A stretch of 25,549 nucleotides of DNA from the NCBI GenBank assembly GCA_032117135.1, contig JAULZV010000053.1, positions 1 to 25,549 of the forward strand, in the 5' to 3' direction. The number at the start of each line of letters is the position of its first letter. The first letter of the stretch is position 1. A program made the position numbers and the translations under genes. This document shows, in pieces, positions 1 through 6,084 of the stretch. Below the pieces are notes generated by a model. That model was not told the origin of the DNA, searched no databases, and saw only the letters and a list, made by a program, of their open reading frames with translations. This DNA comes from JAULZV01 sp032117135 (GTDB lineage Bacteria; Patescibacteriota; Minisyncoccia; Phycocordibacterales; JAACPR01).

Positions 1-119
1 CTGATGAAGAAATAAAAGAAATTCTTTCCTTCATCAACGACAGACCAAGAGAAGTTATTGATTTTAGAGTTCCGAGTGAGTATCATGTAGAATTATCAGG
101 TGTCCTGCTTCGGGGGTAG
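1..119 (+). CDS. IS30-family transposase, C-terminal fragment
   Basis: An open frame runs in from the left edge of the window (first full codon at base 3) and stops at TAG 117-119, leaving 38 residues. It contains INDRPREVIDFRVPSEYH, which matches the end of the DDE catalytic domain of IS30-family transposases, where an N-x-R-P-R-x-x-x-x-F-x-(T/V)-P-x-E motif is typical. The enzyme would catalyse cut-and-paste or copy-out movement of its own insertion sequence. The rest of the gene and the left end of the element are outside the window, so it cannot be judged intact or broken. The downstream sequence to about 150 probably holds the right end of the element. Confidence 0.72.
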   Translation, partial: DEEIKEILSFINDRPREVIDFRVPSEYHVELSGVLLRG

Positions 120-150
120 TTGGAGGGATCACATTACCTTCCTAAACATA
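113..150 (+). repeat. Probable right end of the IS30-type element
   Basis: The motif GGGGTAGTT (113-121) followed 18 bases later by TCCTAAACATA (140-150) lies just past the transposase stop, where an IS30 right inverted repeat is expected. The same two words recur in the same order and orientation at 759-790. The exact terminal base is not visible without the left end. Confidence 0.4.
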
Positions 151-185
151 CAACATACCCCCCTACCCTGTCAATCTTCAAACAG

Positions 186-221
186 AAATGAAAAAACCGC
201 TCGAAAGCGGTTTTTTCATTT
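186..221. terminator. Bidirectional rho-independent terminator
   Basis: A perfect inverted repeat with arms 186-201 and 206-221 and loop CGAA. The core CCGCT/AGCGG is flanked by A6 on the left and T6 on the right, so it works on either strand. It separates the plus-strand transposase from the minus-strand lytic transglycosylase-like gene. Confidence 0.9.
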
Positions 222-246
222 AATGCAATTGTAATTGATCTTGAGA

Positions 247-729
247 TTATCTCAGGGCAAATGTGTTTGATGCGTCCCAACAATGTGACGAGTGAACCCA
301 TGGCTTTACGCCTTGTGTTCGGTACAGATATTGCGCGTATTCGATATTACCCTGTGTAGTGTAAATATTGATTCCGAGCTTTTGTGCTGTACTTAAATGG
401 TATTTCTCATTGATTTGCATAAGTCCCACATCTTGTGAGTTTACGTAACCTCTAAGAACTGAACCATTTTCGTTAAATTGTCGATGTCCCGATTCACAGA
501 AAGCAATTTTCTTAAGAATCGGAGTGGCAGCAAACTGCTCATCCATAATTTCTTGAGTTGTCTTTACTCTTACTTGTTCTGAAATTTCAGAATAAGTCTC
601 ATCAACATTACTTTCGATTTTGTTGTCAATTGGAGCTTCGATAACCTGTGCATTGGTGACCGAGGCAACCAACATGGCAATTCCGATTGTCAGTTGTATT
701 ATAAGCCTATTCGTAATGGTAATCTGCAT
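247..729 (-). CDS. Secreted lytic transglycosylase / lysozyme-like protein
   Basis: 160 residues from the ATG at 729, whose product starts with a hydrophobic stretch (about residues 8-26) ending in a plausible signal-peptidase site (TNA-Q). Residues 71-160 resemble a lysozyme-like SLT fold: ILKKIAFCESG carries the expected catalytic Glu79, and DVGLMQIN (100-107) matches the conserved transglycosylase motif. Cys78 and Cys150 could form a disulfide. The protein would cleave peptidoglycan outside the membrane, for wall remodelling or attack on a neighbour's wall. The frame is open back to an ATG at 789, but that adds 20 residues ahead of the signal peptide and overlaps a structured leader, so 729 is preferred. 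No Shine-Dalgarno is seen at either start. Confidence 0.75.
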   Translation of the reverse strand: MQITITNRLIIQLTIGIAMLVASVTNAQVIEAPIDNKIESNVDETYSEISEQVRVKTTQEIMDEQFAATPILKKIAFCESGHRQFNENGSVLRGYVNSQDVGLMQINEKYHLSTAQKLGINIYTTQGNIEYAQYLYRTQGVKPWVHSSHCWDASNTFALR

Positions 730-753
730 ATGCAACCATATACTCGAATGCAG

Positions 754-790
754 GTTTAGGGGTAGTTCCTGTTTACAGGTCCTAAACATA
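754..790 (-). repeat. Nested inverted repeat in the leader of the transglycosylase gene; IS-end-like
   Basis: Outer arms GTTTAGG (754-760) and CCTAAAC (781-787) enclose an inner hairpin CCTGT/ACAGG (768-772, 775-779). GGGGTAGTT and TCCTAAACATA inside it are shared, in the same order, with the sequence after the IS30 transposase (113-121, 140-150). It is either a remnant insertion-sequence end or a leader hairpin; the shared words favour the former. Confidence 0.45.
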
Positions 791-792
791 AG

Positions 793-812
793 GTCTGGAC
801 GCTAATCCAGAC
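793..812 (-). other. Hairpin in the 5' leader
   Basis: Stem GTCTGGA (793-799) / TCCAGAC (806-812), loop of six, located just after the predicted transcription start (about 815) of the transglycosylase gene. It could act as a leader structure or as a weak terminator for the gene upstream. No U-tract follows. Confidence 0.35.
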
Positions 813-821
813 TTGAGAAAT

Positions 822-850
822 ATCATAGCACAAATGGGTCAAAAAATCAA
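822..850 (-). promoter_or_regulatory. Sigma-70-type promoter for the transglycosylase gene
   Basis: On the minus strand: -35 TTGATT (850-845), a 17-base spacer, and -10 TATGAT (827-822). This places the start near 815 and gives a leader of about 85 nt to the ATG at 729. Confidence 0.6.
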
Positions 851-853
851 CCC

Positions 854-1231
854 CTAACACCCTGAATGAGGCACGTACCCCGCAGCTTCAGCGGCTATTT
901 TATCGTTAAAATACAACATATTTGCGATTGACAAAGACTTTGCTTTACTGCATGATTTTGGGTAATAATATTTCCCTCTTTTGGATGCTACAAACTGATA
1001 TTCTCCTCCAGAAACGGCCGGTACCACTGGAGTTTTTTGAGGTTCGATCGGTGTACTTTGGGAGTATTTTGGAGTACTTTTGACGATCTGAAGAGTCCCG
1101 CGAGACCCAAGTAAGACCTGTGAGAATACCCATAGTACATAGAATGAGACAAGAACAGACCCTAAAAACACTCCGCCCTGCCCTATCTTGCTTTTTTGTA
1201 AGAAATATACTATCATTTGACCACTAATCAT
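854..1231 (-). CDS. One-TM membrane protein with C-terminal Cys motif (Ada-type metal-binding-like)
   Basis: 125 residues, hypothetical. A hydrophobic segment (about 20-40) predicts one membrane span. A Pro/Thr/Ser-rich linker follows (about 45-70), then a compact C-terminal domain (about 76-125) with FVASKRGKYYYPKSC and AAGYVPHSGC. This layout (SK-x-G-x-x-Y-Y-P-x-x-C ... F-x-x-x-x-x-A-x-x-A-G-Y-x-P-x-x-x-C) resembles small domains seen repeatedly in Patescibacteria proteins and is distantly like the Ada metal-binding fold. Only two Cys are present here, so metal binding is uncertain. The gene diverges from rpmA with a 30-bp gap, and TATAAT (1257-1252) lies 20 bases upstream of the ATG. An internal Met at residue 6 is an alternative start. 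Function unknown. Confidence 0.7.
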   Translation of the reverse strand: MISGQMIVYFLQKSKIGQGGVFLGSVLVSFYVLWVFSQVLLGSRGTLQIVKSTPKYSQSTPIEPQKTPVVPAVSGGEYQFVASKRGKYYYPKSCSKAKSLSIANMLYFNDKIAAEAAGYVPHSGC

Positions 1232-1261
1232 ACGTTGAATTAGATAATCAAATTATAAAAT

Positions 1262-1534
1262 ATGTCTAAAGTTAAAGCAGGTGGAACATCAAAAAACCTC
1301 ACCGATTCTAAACCAAAGTATCTTGGTGTAAAAATCGCTGACGGACAAACCGCAAAAGCAGGTGCTATTATTATAAGGCAGCGTGGTACTCGATACCTTG
1401 CAGGAGGCAATACTGATCTTGGTAAAGATCACACAATTTTTGCTCTCAAGGCAGGTGTTGTTAAATTCTCAAACAAACGAAAAACTCGCTTCGATGGGAA
1501 GCAAGTTGTTCGAAAGCTTGTACAAGTTATCTAA
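1262..1534 (+). CDS. rpmA: 50S ribosomal protein bL27
   Basis: 90 residues, the usual bL27 size. The N-terminal GGTSKNLTDSKPKYLGVK and central RQRGTRYLAGGNTDLGKDHT blocks are family hallmarks. bL27 sits in the large subunit with its N-terminal arm near the peptidyl-transferase centre. The N-terminus starts directly at MSKVKAGG, without the cleaved extension seen in Firmicutes. No Shine-Dalgarno precedes the ATG and only 30 bp separate it from the divergent gene, so the transcript leader must be very short. In most bacteria this gene follows rplU directly; here rplU is about 12.6 kb away on the other strand. Confidence 0.96.
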   Translation: MSKVKAGGTSKNLTDSKPKYLGVKIADGQTAKAGAIIIRQRGTRYLAGGNTDLGKDHTIFALKAGVVKFSNKRKTRFDGKQVVRKLVQVI

Positions 1535-1538
1535 TTTC

Positions 1539-1979
1539 TTATACAATACCTTTAAGTTCGATCGTAAACTCACCGCGTACCTGCGGTGATTTTATTTGAA
1601 TAGTCTTTATGCCCGTATCTTTAAATTCGAAAGGTACAATGTATTTTGAATCAAAGACAATACCTTTTTGTGCAAATACTTTTTGTAGTTGAGGGATCTT
1701 AAATTTTGAAAACAGATGTCCTTGAGCATTTGAAGCACATTCGATTACAATTTTGTGATTTGTAAGCATCTCAATTTCTTCTTTCATTTTTTGAATTATA
1801 GAAGCTTGAGTTTGTAATACTTTTTGTTTGTGGTCCGCAAGCGTCTTGAGAGCTTCTGGAGTTGCAATTTTGGCGAGTTTTTTGGGAAGGAGTGCATTTT
1901 GTGCAAACCCATCTGCAACATCTTTTACTTCATCTTTTTTTCCTATTCGTGGAACATCTTTGAGTAGAATAACTTTCAT
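1539..1979 (-). CDS. rplI: 50S ribosomal protein bL9
   Basis: 146 residues, normal for bL9. It begins MKVILLKDVPRIGKKDEVKDV and continues with DGFAQNALLPKKLA, the conserved N-terminal RNA-binding domain. A helical connector (about 42-75) and a C-terminal domain follow. bL9 binds 23S rRNA and spans toward the next ribosome in polysomes. It lies 9 bp downstream of ctpA and is probably co-transcribed. bL9 is reported missing from several CPR lineages, so its presence is informative for placing the genome. The 3' end carries, in its own codons, the terminator hairpin that serves the convergent rpmA. Confidence 0.95.
   Translation of the reverse strand: MKVILLKDVPRIGKKDEVKDVADGFAQNALLPKKLAKIATPEALKTLADHKQKVLQTQASIIQKMKEEIEMLTNHKIVIECASNAQGHLFSKFKIPQLQKVFAQKGIVFDSKYIVPFEFKDTGIKTIQIKSPQVRGEFTIELKGIV
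1570..1597 (+). terminator. Rho-independent terminator of rpmA, inside rplI
   Basis: Stem TCACCGC (1570-1576) / GCGGTGA (1583-1589), loop of six, followed by TTTTATTT (1590-1597). It lies 35 bases past the rpmA stop on the plus strand and is wholly contained in the antiparallel rplI coding region. Confidence 0.72.
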
Positions 1980-1988
1980 ACGGTATTT

Positions 1989-3185
1989 TTATTTTAATAA
2001 TTCAAGTGCTTTTTCGAGCTGAGTATCTCGATCTTGTTCTCGATACAATTCTGGATCAAATTTTATTTCAACATTAGGGACAAGTCCACCATCCGAAATA
2101 GATTTGCCTTGAGGAGTGAGCCATTGAGCAATAGTTACTTTGAGAGCAGTTGTCGGGGTAATATCAACTAATTCTTGTACTGAACCTTTTCCAAACGATT
2201 GCATACCTACAAGTTGTGCAACACCATGCTCTTGAAGGGCTCCTGCAACAATCTCAGATGCAGATGCCGATCCCTGATCGATCAATATAATCATCTTATC
2301 TTTAGGATCAAAGACATTGTATCCTTTACTTCTAAAAATCTTCTGAGTTTGTCCTGTGCCAAAATCTTCAAGTACGATCGGCTTCCCTGCTGGCAAAAAC
2401 CAACTTGTGATATCAACAGCTGCATCAAGATATCCTCCAGGATTACCTCTCAAGTCAAGAATGAGTTTGCTTTTTTGAGATGCAACATATTGTCTGAGTG
2501 CTGTTTTGAATTCGGTTGTTGCACTTGCTCCAAAACTATAGAGTCGAATGATAAAGACATCATCTTTTATTTCGGTTTCAATTGTTGGAATGACAATAGT
2601 ATCGCGGGTGACACTTATTTTGAGTGGCGCAGCCTCCCCTTCTCGAGCTACCTCTAGCACTACCACGGTGCCCTTGGGCCCACGAATCAAACTAATTGCT
2701 TCGTCAGTACTCATCTTGATCGAATCAACTCCATCTATTTTGATAATTTTGTCTCCACTTCGAAGTCCTGCTTTTTCTGAAGGAGAATTTTTGAGAGGAG
2801 CAACGACAGTAATCATATTATCTCTGATTCCTACTTCCATTCCGATACCGTCAAAAAGACCGGTGATAGATTCGTCAAAATTAGTTTTCTCTTCAGGTGT
2901 GAGAAAAACTGTGTATGGGTCGCCAAGCGAATCAACAAGTCCTTTGATTGCTCCTTGCATTCGTACTTCACTGCTTATAGGGTCGGTAGTGGTTGATGAG
3001 ACGTATTTTTGATCTAACATATCCCACACCTTCCAAAACGCACGCATGTCAGCTCGTTCGCTTGCTTCGGCATCAAATTGAGTAAAAGAAAAAGAATGAG
3101 TACCAGCAAGATATCCACCACCAAATGCAACAAGAACTGTTACAAAAATAGAAATAAAAATCTGACTTTTGGTCTTTTGATTCAT
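1989..3185 (-). CDS. ctpA: C-terminal processing peptidase, S41 family (CtpA/Prc-like)
   Basis: 398 residues. An N-terminal hydrophobic anchor (about 8-27) is followed by an S41 N-terminal helical region. A PDZ domain (about 105-190) contains GIGMEVGIRDNMITVV and AGLRSGDKIIKIDG. The peptidase core includes LDLRGNPGGYLDAAVDI and GSASASEI; the middle Ser (Ser308) lies 25 residues before Lys333 of SFGKGSVQ, the spacing of the Ser-Lys dyad in E. coli Prc. It should act at the outer face of the membrane, trimming protein C-termini. It leads a two-gene unit with rplI. The promoter at 3192-3220 puts the transcription start almost at the ATG. The C-terminal region past 360 is short, as in the minimal CtpA type. 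Confidence 0.94.
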   Translation of the reverse strand: MNQKTKSQIFISIFVTVLVAFGGGYLAGTHSFSFTQFDAEASERADMRAFWKVWDMLDQKYVSSTTTDPISSEVRMQGAIKGLVDSLGDPYTVFLTPEEKTNFDESITGLFDGIGMEVGIRDNMITVVAPLKNSPSEKAGLRSGDKIIKIDGVDSIKMSTDEAISLIRGPKGTVVVLEVAREGEAAPLKISVTRDTIVIPTIETEIKDDVFIIRLYSFGASATTEFKTALRQYVASQKSKLILDLRGNPGGYLDAAVDITSWFLPAGKPIVLEDFGTGQTQKIFRSKGYNVFDPKDKMIILIDQGSASASEIVAGALQEHGVAQLVGMQSFGKGSVQELVDITPTTALKVTIAQWLTPQGKSISDGGLVPNVEIKFDPELYREQDRDTQLEKALELLK

Positions 3186-3191
3186 CTACTT

Positions 3192-3220
3192 AGTATCTCA
3201 ATTCATGTGCAAAAAGTCAA
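3192..3220 (-). promoter_or_regulatory. Promoter of ctpA-rplI, apparently leaderless
   Basis: On the minus strand: -35 TTGACT (3220-3215), a 17-base spacer, and -10 GATACT (3197-3192). The predicted start falls at about 3185-3186, the first base of the ATG. Confidence 0.5.
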
Positions 3221-3258
3221 AGCAAAAAAGAAACAAAGCATGATACAATAAGGGCATC

Positions 3259-4182
3259 ATGATGTATACTTATAAACACGATACGGTCACATGGATTGAC
3301 CTTGAACACCCTACTCGTGAAGAAGTGCGTGATCTTATTGAGCGCTATGAGATTGACCCACTTGTTGCCGAAGAATTACTCAACAAAACACATCGCCCAC
3401 GTGTAGAATTACACAAAAACTATATTTATCTTATCCTCCACTTCCCTACTCACTTCAGTCCCAAACAAATGGATGCTAAACATCACATCGAAGAAGTTGA
3501 TTTTATTATAGGCAAAAACTTCTTGATCACTGCAAGGTATGGTCAAATCGAAGCAATGCATCAATTTTCAAAAATGTTTGAGACGGATTCGATTCTTCAC
3601 AAACAACACCTCACGCAACACGCTGGTTTTGTTTTTTATCACATGATTCGAAGTATTTACAAATCCCTTTACACCAAAATTGAAGACATCAAAACCACTC
3701 TCGCTGTATTTGAGGATGAAATTTTTGAAGGTCACGAAAAAGAAATGGTTTTTGAATTATCCAAAATGAACCGAGTGACATTGTATTTTAGAGAAGCACT
3801 TATTCTTCATAAAGATATCCTTACCTCATTTGAATCGGCTGGTAAAATGTTGTTTGATACTGAATTTTCACATTATCTTTCGGCTGTTATTAGTGAATAT
3901 GGCAAAGTAGAAAGTGCATTAGCTTCAACTAAAGATTATCTCCAAGAACTTCGTCAGACTAATGACTCCCTTCTTTCAACAAAACAAAATGAGATCATGA
4001 AGATGCTTACAATCGTATCTTTTATTACCTTCCCACTTACTCTTGTATCAAGTATTTTTGGAATGAATACAAGTTTTATTCCGCTCACAGGCAGTGAACA
4101 TGACTTTTGGATTGTACTTCTAATTATGATCACTCTTGCTACGGCAATGTTTACTCTTTTCAAACATAAGAAATGGATATAA
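3259..4182 (+). CDS. corA: CorA-family Mg2+/divalent cation channel
   Basis: 307 residues. A soluble alpha/beta N-terminal domain (about 1-135, with TWIDLEHPTREEV) leads into long stalk helices. Two C-terminal TM helices follow (about 247-267 and 283-301). The signature GMN sits at 268-270 (SIFGMNTSF), followed by a short periplasmic loop that binds hydrated Mg2+. CorA works as a homopentameric inner-membrane channel. This is one of the few starts with a Shine-Dalgarno: AAGGG at 3250-3254, better spaced for the second ATG (3262) than the first (3259). TACAAT at 3244-3249 is a possible -10. cysS follows after 11 bp, forming an operon. Confidence 0.96.
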   Translation: MMYTYKHDTVTWIDLEHPTREEVRDLIERYEIDPLVAEELLNKTHRPRVELHKNYIYLILHFPTHFSPKQMDAKHHIEEVDFIIGKNFLITARYGQIEAMHQFSKMFETDSILHKQHLTQHAGFVFYHMIRSIYKSLYTKIEDIKTTLAVFEDEIFEGHEKEMVFELSKMNRVTLYFREALILHKDILTSFESAGKMLFDTEFSHYLSAVISEYGKVESALASTKDYLQELRQTNDSLLSTKQNEIMKMLTIVSFITFPLTLVSSIFGMNTSFIPLTGSEHDFWIVLLIMITLATAMFTLFKHKKWI

Positions 4183-4193
4183 GATAGGTTGGT

Positions 4194-5588
4194 ATGATAT
4201 ATTTTAAAAACACTCTTACAGGGACCTTGGACGAATTCAAGCCTCTTCAACATGACATCGTTGGTATGTACAATTGCGGACCGACAGTCTACGGCAAAGT
4301 ACATATTGGTAACATGCGCGCATATATCTTTGCTGATTTGATCAAGCAGGTATTGATTCGAGATGGATACGCTGTCCATCAAGTTATTAACATTACCGAT
4401 GTAGGTCATCTTGTGGATGATGGTGATGATGGTGATGATAAAGTGGAGACACAGGCCAAAAAAGAAAACCTTGATGTCAAAACTATCACCCTCAAATACA
4501 CACACTATTTTTTTGAACAACTTAGACTTCTCAATATCGATGATTCTGACACAATGTTTCCTAAAGCATCTGAGCATATCTCGGAGCAAATCCGCATGAT
4601 TAGTCAACTTGAGGCCAAAGGCATGACTTATACCACAAGTGATGGTGTGTATTTTGATACTGCACAGTTTCCCGAATACGGACAGCTCGGAAAGATTGAT
4701 ATTAAAGGACTCAAAGAAGGGGCTCGTATTGGACACAATAATGAAAAACGAAATCCTACCGACTTTGCTCTTTGGAAATTTTCGACAGATAACAGATTAC
4801 AAGAATGGGAATCTCCATGGGGCATAGGTTTTCCAGGATGGCATATCGAATGCTCTGCTATGGCCAAAAAGTATCTTGGTACCACTTTTGATATTCATAC
4901 CGGTGGAGTAGATCATATTCCGACTCATCACAATAACGAGATTGCACAATCACAGTCGGCTCATGATGCACCACTTGCCCACTACTGGATGCATGCTAAC
5001 CACATCACAATAGATGGTAAAAAGATTTCAAAATCTATTGGTAACACGCTTTATCTTGAAGATATTGTGGAGCGAGGTATACATCCCCTTTCTTATAAAT
5101 TTTGGTTATATACTTCACACTACTCTACTCTCACTAATTTTACCTTCGAATCACTTGAAGCATCAGACAAGGCACTCACCAAGCTCAGATCATTTGTGAC
5201 CTCAATTGATAGCACAGGTGAAACGGACGAATCCTATGTTCAAACATTTAATTCATATATATATACAGACCTCGATACTCCCAAAGCAGTCGCATTAATG
5301 TTTGATCTTCTCAAAGATGATGCAGTGTCAGATCAAAATAAAAGAGCTACTCTTCTTGATTTTGATTCTGTACTTGGGTTAGATCTTCTTAATACCTCTT
5401 TGGTTACAATTCAACAAGATACTTCTATCGATCCTGTTATTACAAACCTTGCAATAAGGCGCACAAAGGCTCGATCCTTACGAGATTTTGCACAAGCAGA
5501 TGCCTTGAGGCACGAGATCGAATTAGCTGGATACTCTATTAAGGATACAGATTCTGAAGATGGATTTGTTTTGAAAAAGAAGAGGTAA
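4194..5588 (+). CDS. cysS: Cysteinyl-tRNA synthetase
   Basis: 464 residues, standard class I CysRS length. It carries the HIGH-type motif HIGN (37-40) and the KMSKS-type motif KISKS (277-281). The zinc ligand region includes Cys28 (MYNCGPTVYG), a second Cys in GWHIECSAMA, and the downstream HTGGVDHIPTHHNNE. It charges tRNA-Cys with cysteine in the cytoplasm. A short Asp/Gly run (DDGDDGDD) expands the loop after NITDVGHL. Stops with TAA just upstream of a strong terminator. A weak AGG precedes the ATG by five bases; translation may also couple to corA. Confidence 0.97.
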   Translation: MIYFKNTLTGTLDEFKPLQHDIVGMYNCGPTVYGKVHIGNMRAYIFADLIKQVLIRDGYAVHQVINITDVGHLVDDGDDGDDKVETQAKKENLDVKTITLKYTHYFFEQLRLLNIDDSDTMFPKASEHISEQIRMISQLEAKGMTYTTSDGVYFDTAQFPEYGQLGKIDIKGLKEGARIGHNNEKRNPTDFALWKFSTDNRLQEWESPWGIGFPGWHIECSAMAKKYLGTTFDIHTGGVDHIPTHHNNEIAQSQSAHDAPLAHYWMHANHITIDGKKISKSIGNTLYLEDIVERGIHPLSYKFWLYTSHYSTLTNFTFESLEASDKALTKLRSFVTSIDSTGETDESYVQTFNSYIYTDLDTPKAVALMFDLLKDDAVSDQNKRATLLDFDSVLGLDLLNTSLVTIQQDTSIDPVITNLAIRRTKARSLRDFAQADALRHEIELAGYSIKDTDSEDGFVLKKKR

Positions 5589-5641
5589 ATTGCCCTTACT
5601 CCTAAAAACTAGATTGTACAAAATATAGCAAATCATACTTT

Positions 5642-5674
5642 TAAAAGGTGTGGCCTCCGGCCACACCTTTTTAA
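5642..5674. terminator. Bidirectional terminator between cysS and the coiled-coil gene
   Basis: A GC-rich perfect stem GGTGTGGCC / GGCCACACC with a 3-base loop (TCC), flanked by AAAA on the left and TTTT on the right, which also pair. It serves convergent transcription from both sides. Coordinates may be off by one or two bases. Confidence 0.88.
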
Positions 5675-5679
5675 ATCAC

Positions 5680-5973
5680 TTAGGCCACAGGAAGATTAAC
5701 ATGCCGCTCAATGCGCTCGATTCGATACAAAAGAGCTTCAACAATAAGCTTATTCTCATGTCGAGCAAAATCCATAAGAGAGTTTGTGTGATTTTTTAAT
5801 TCTTCCATCATCCTTTTTTCAAAGGATTCAAACATTTCTAAAGACCATTCTTTGGTGACAAAATCTTTTGAATCAATGTATTCTTTTAAATAATCTTTAG
5901 TAACAAAGTTTTGATCTTCTAAAAAACCCTTTGTGACAGTTTGATTTCTTTCTTTTTGTGACAATTTCTTCAT
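5680..5973 (-). CDS. Small coiled-coil hypothetical protein
   Basis: 97 residues, Lys/Glu-rich with no signal peptide or TM. The N-terminal half has three imperfect copies of a short unit around V-T-K (TVTKGFLED, FVTKDYLKEY, FVTKEWSLEM). The C-terminal half (about 45-92) looks like an amphipathic helix or coiled coil. Function is unknown; similar short proteins with VTK units turn up in Parcubacteria genomes and may self-associate. An AGGA nine bases before the ATG is one of the few plausible ribosome binding sites in the window. The gene stands alone between a terminator and the 3' end of the giant gene. Confidence 0.7.
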   Translation of the reverse strand: MKKLSQKERNQTVTKGFLEDQNFVTKDYLKEYIDSKDFVTKEWSLEMFESFEKRMMEELKNHTNSLMDFARHENKLIVEALLYRIERIERHVNLPVA

Positions 5974-6084
5974 TACTTTCTATCCTACCATATCTAAAAA
6001 AGAGACTTTTCCACAGTGCGAGATTTTCTTTAGAAAATATTTATAAATTATTCTTTATATCATAAGACTTTTTATACTCGTTAC

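Noticed and set aside
3954..4736. 260-residue minus-strand frame across the corA-cysS junction
   Set aside because: It overlaps two well-supported genes and has no family resemblance.
6007..6015. DnaA-box-like TTTTCCACA, with similar one-mismatch sites at 14008, 14091 and 14585
   Set aside because: About five one-mismatch sites are expected by chance in a window of this size.
6023..6038. ATTTTCT-TT-AGAAAAT hairpin downstream of the giant gene
   Set aside because: Very AT-rich, no GC core, no U-tract on the minus strand; not a convincing terminator.
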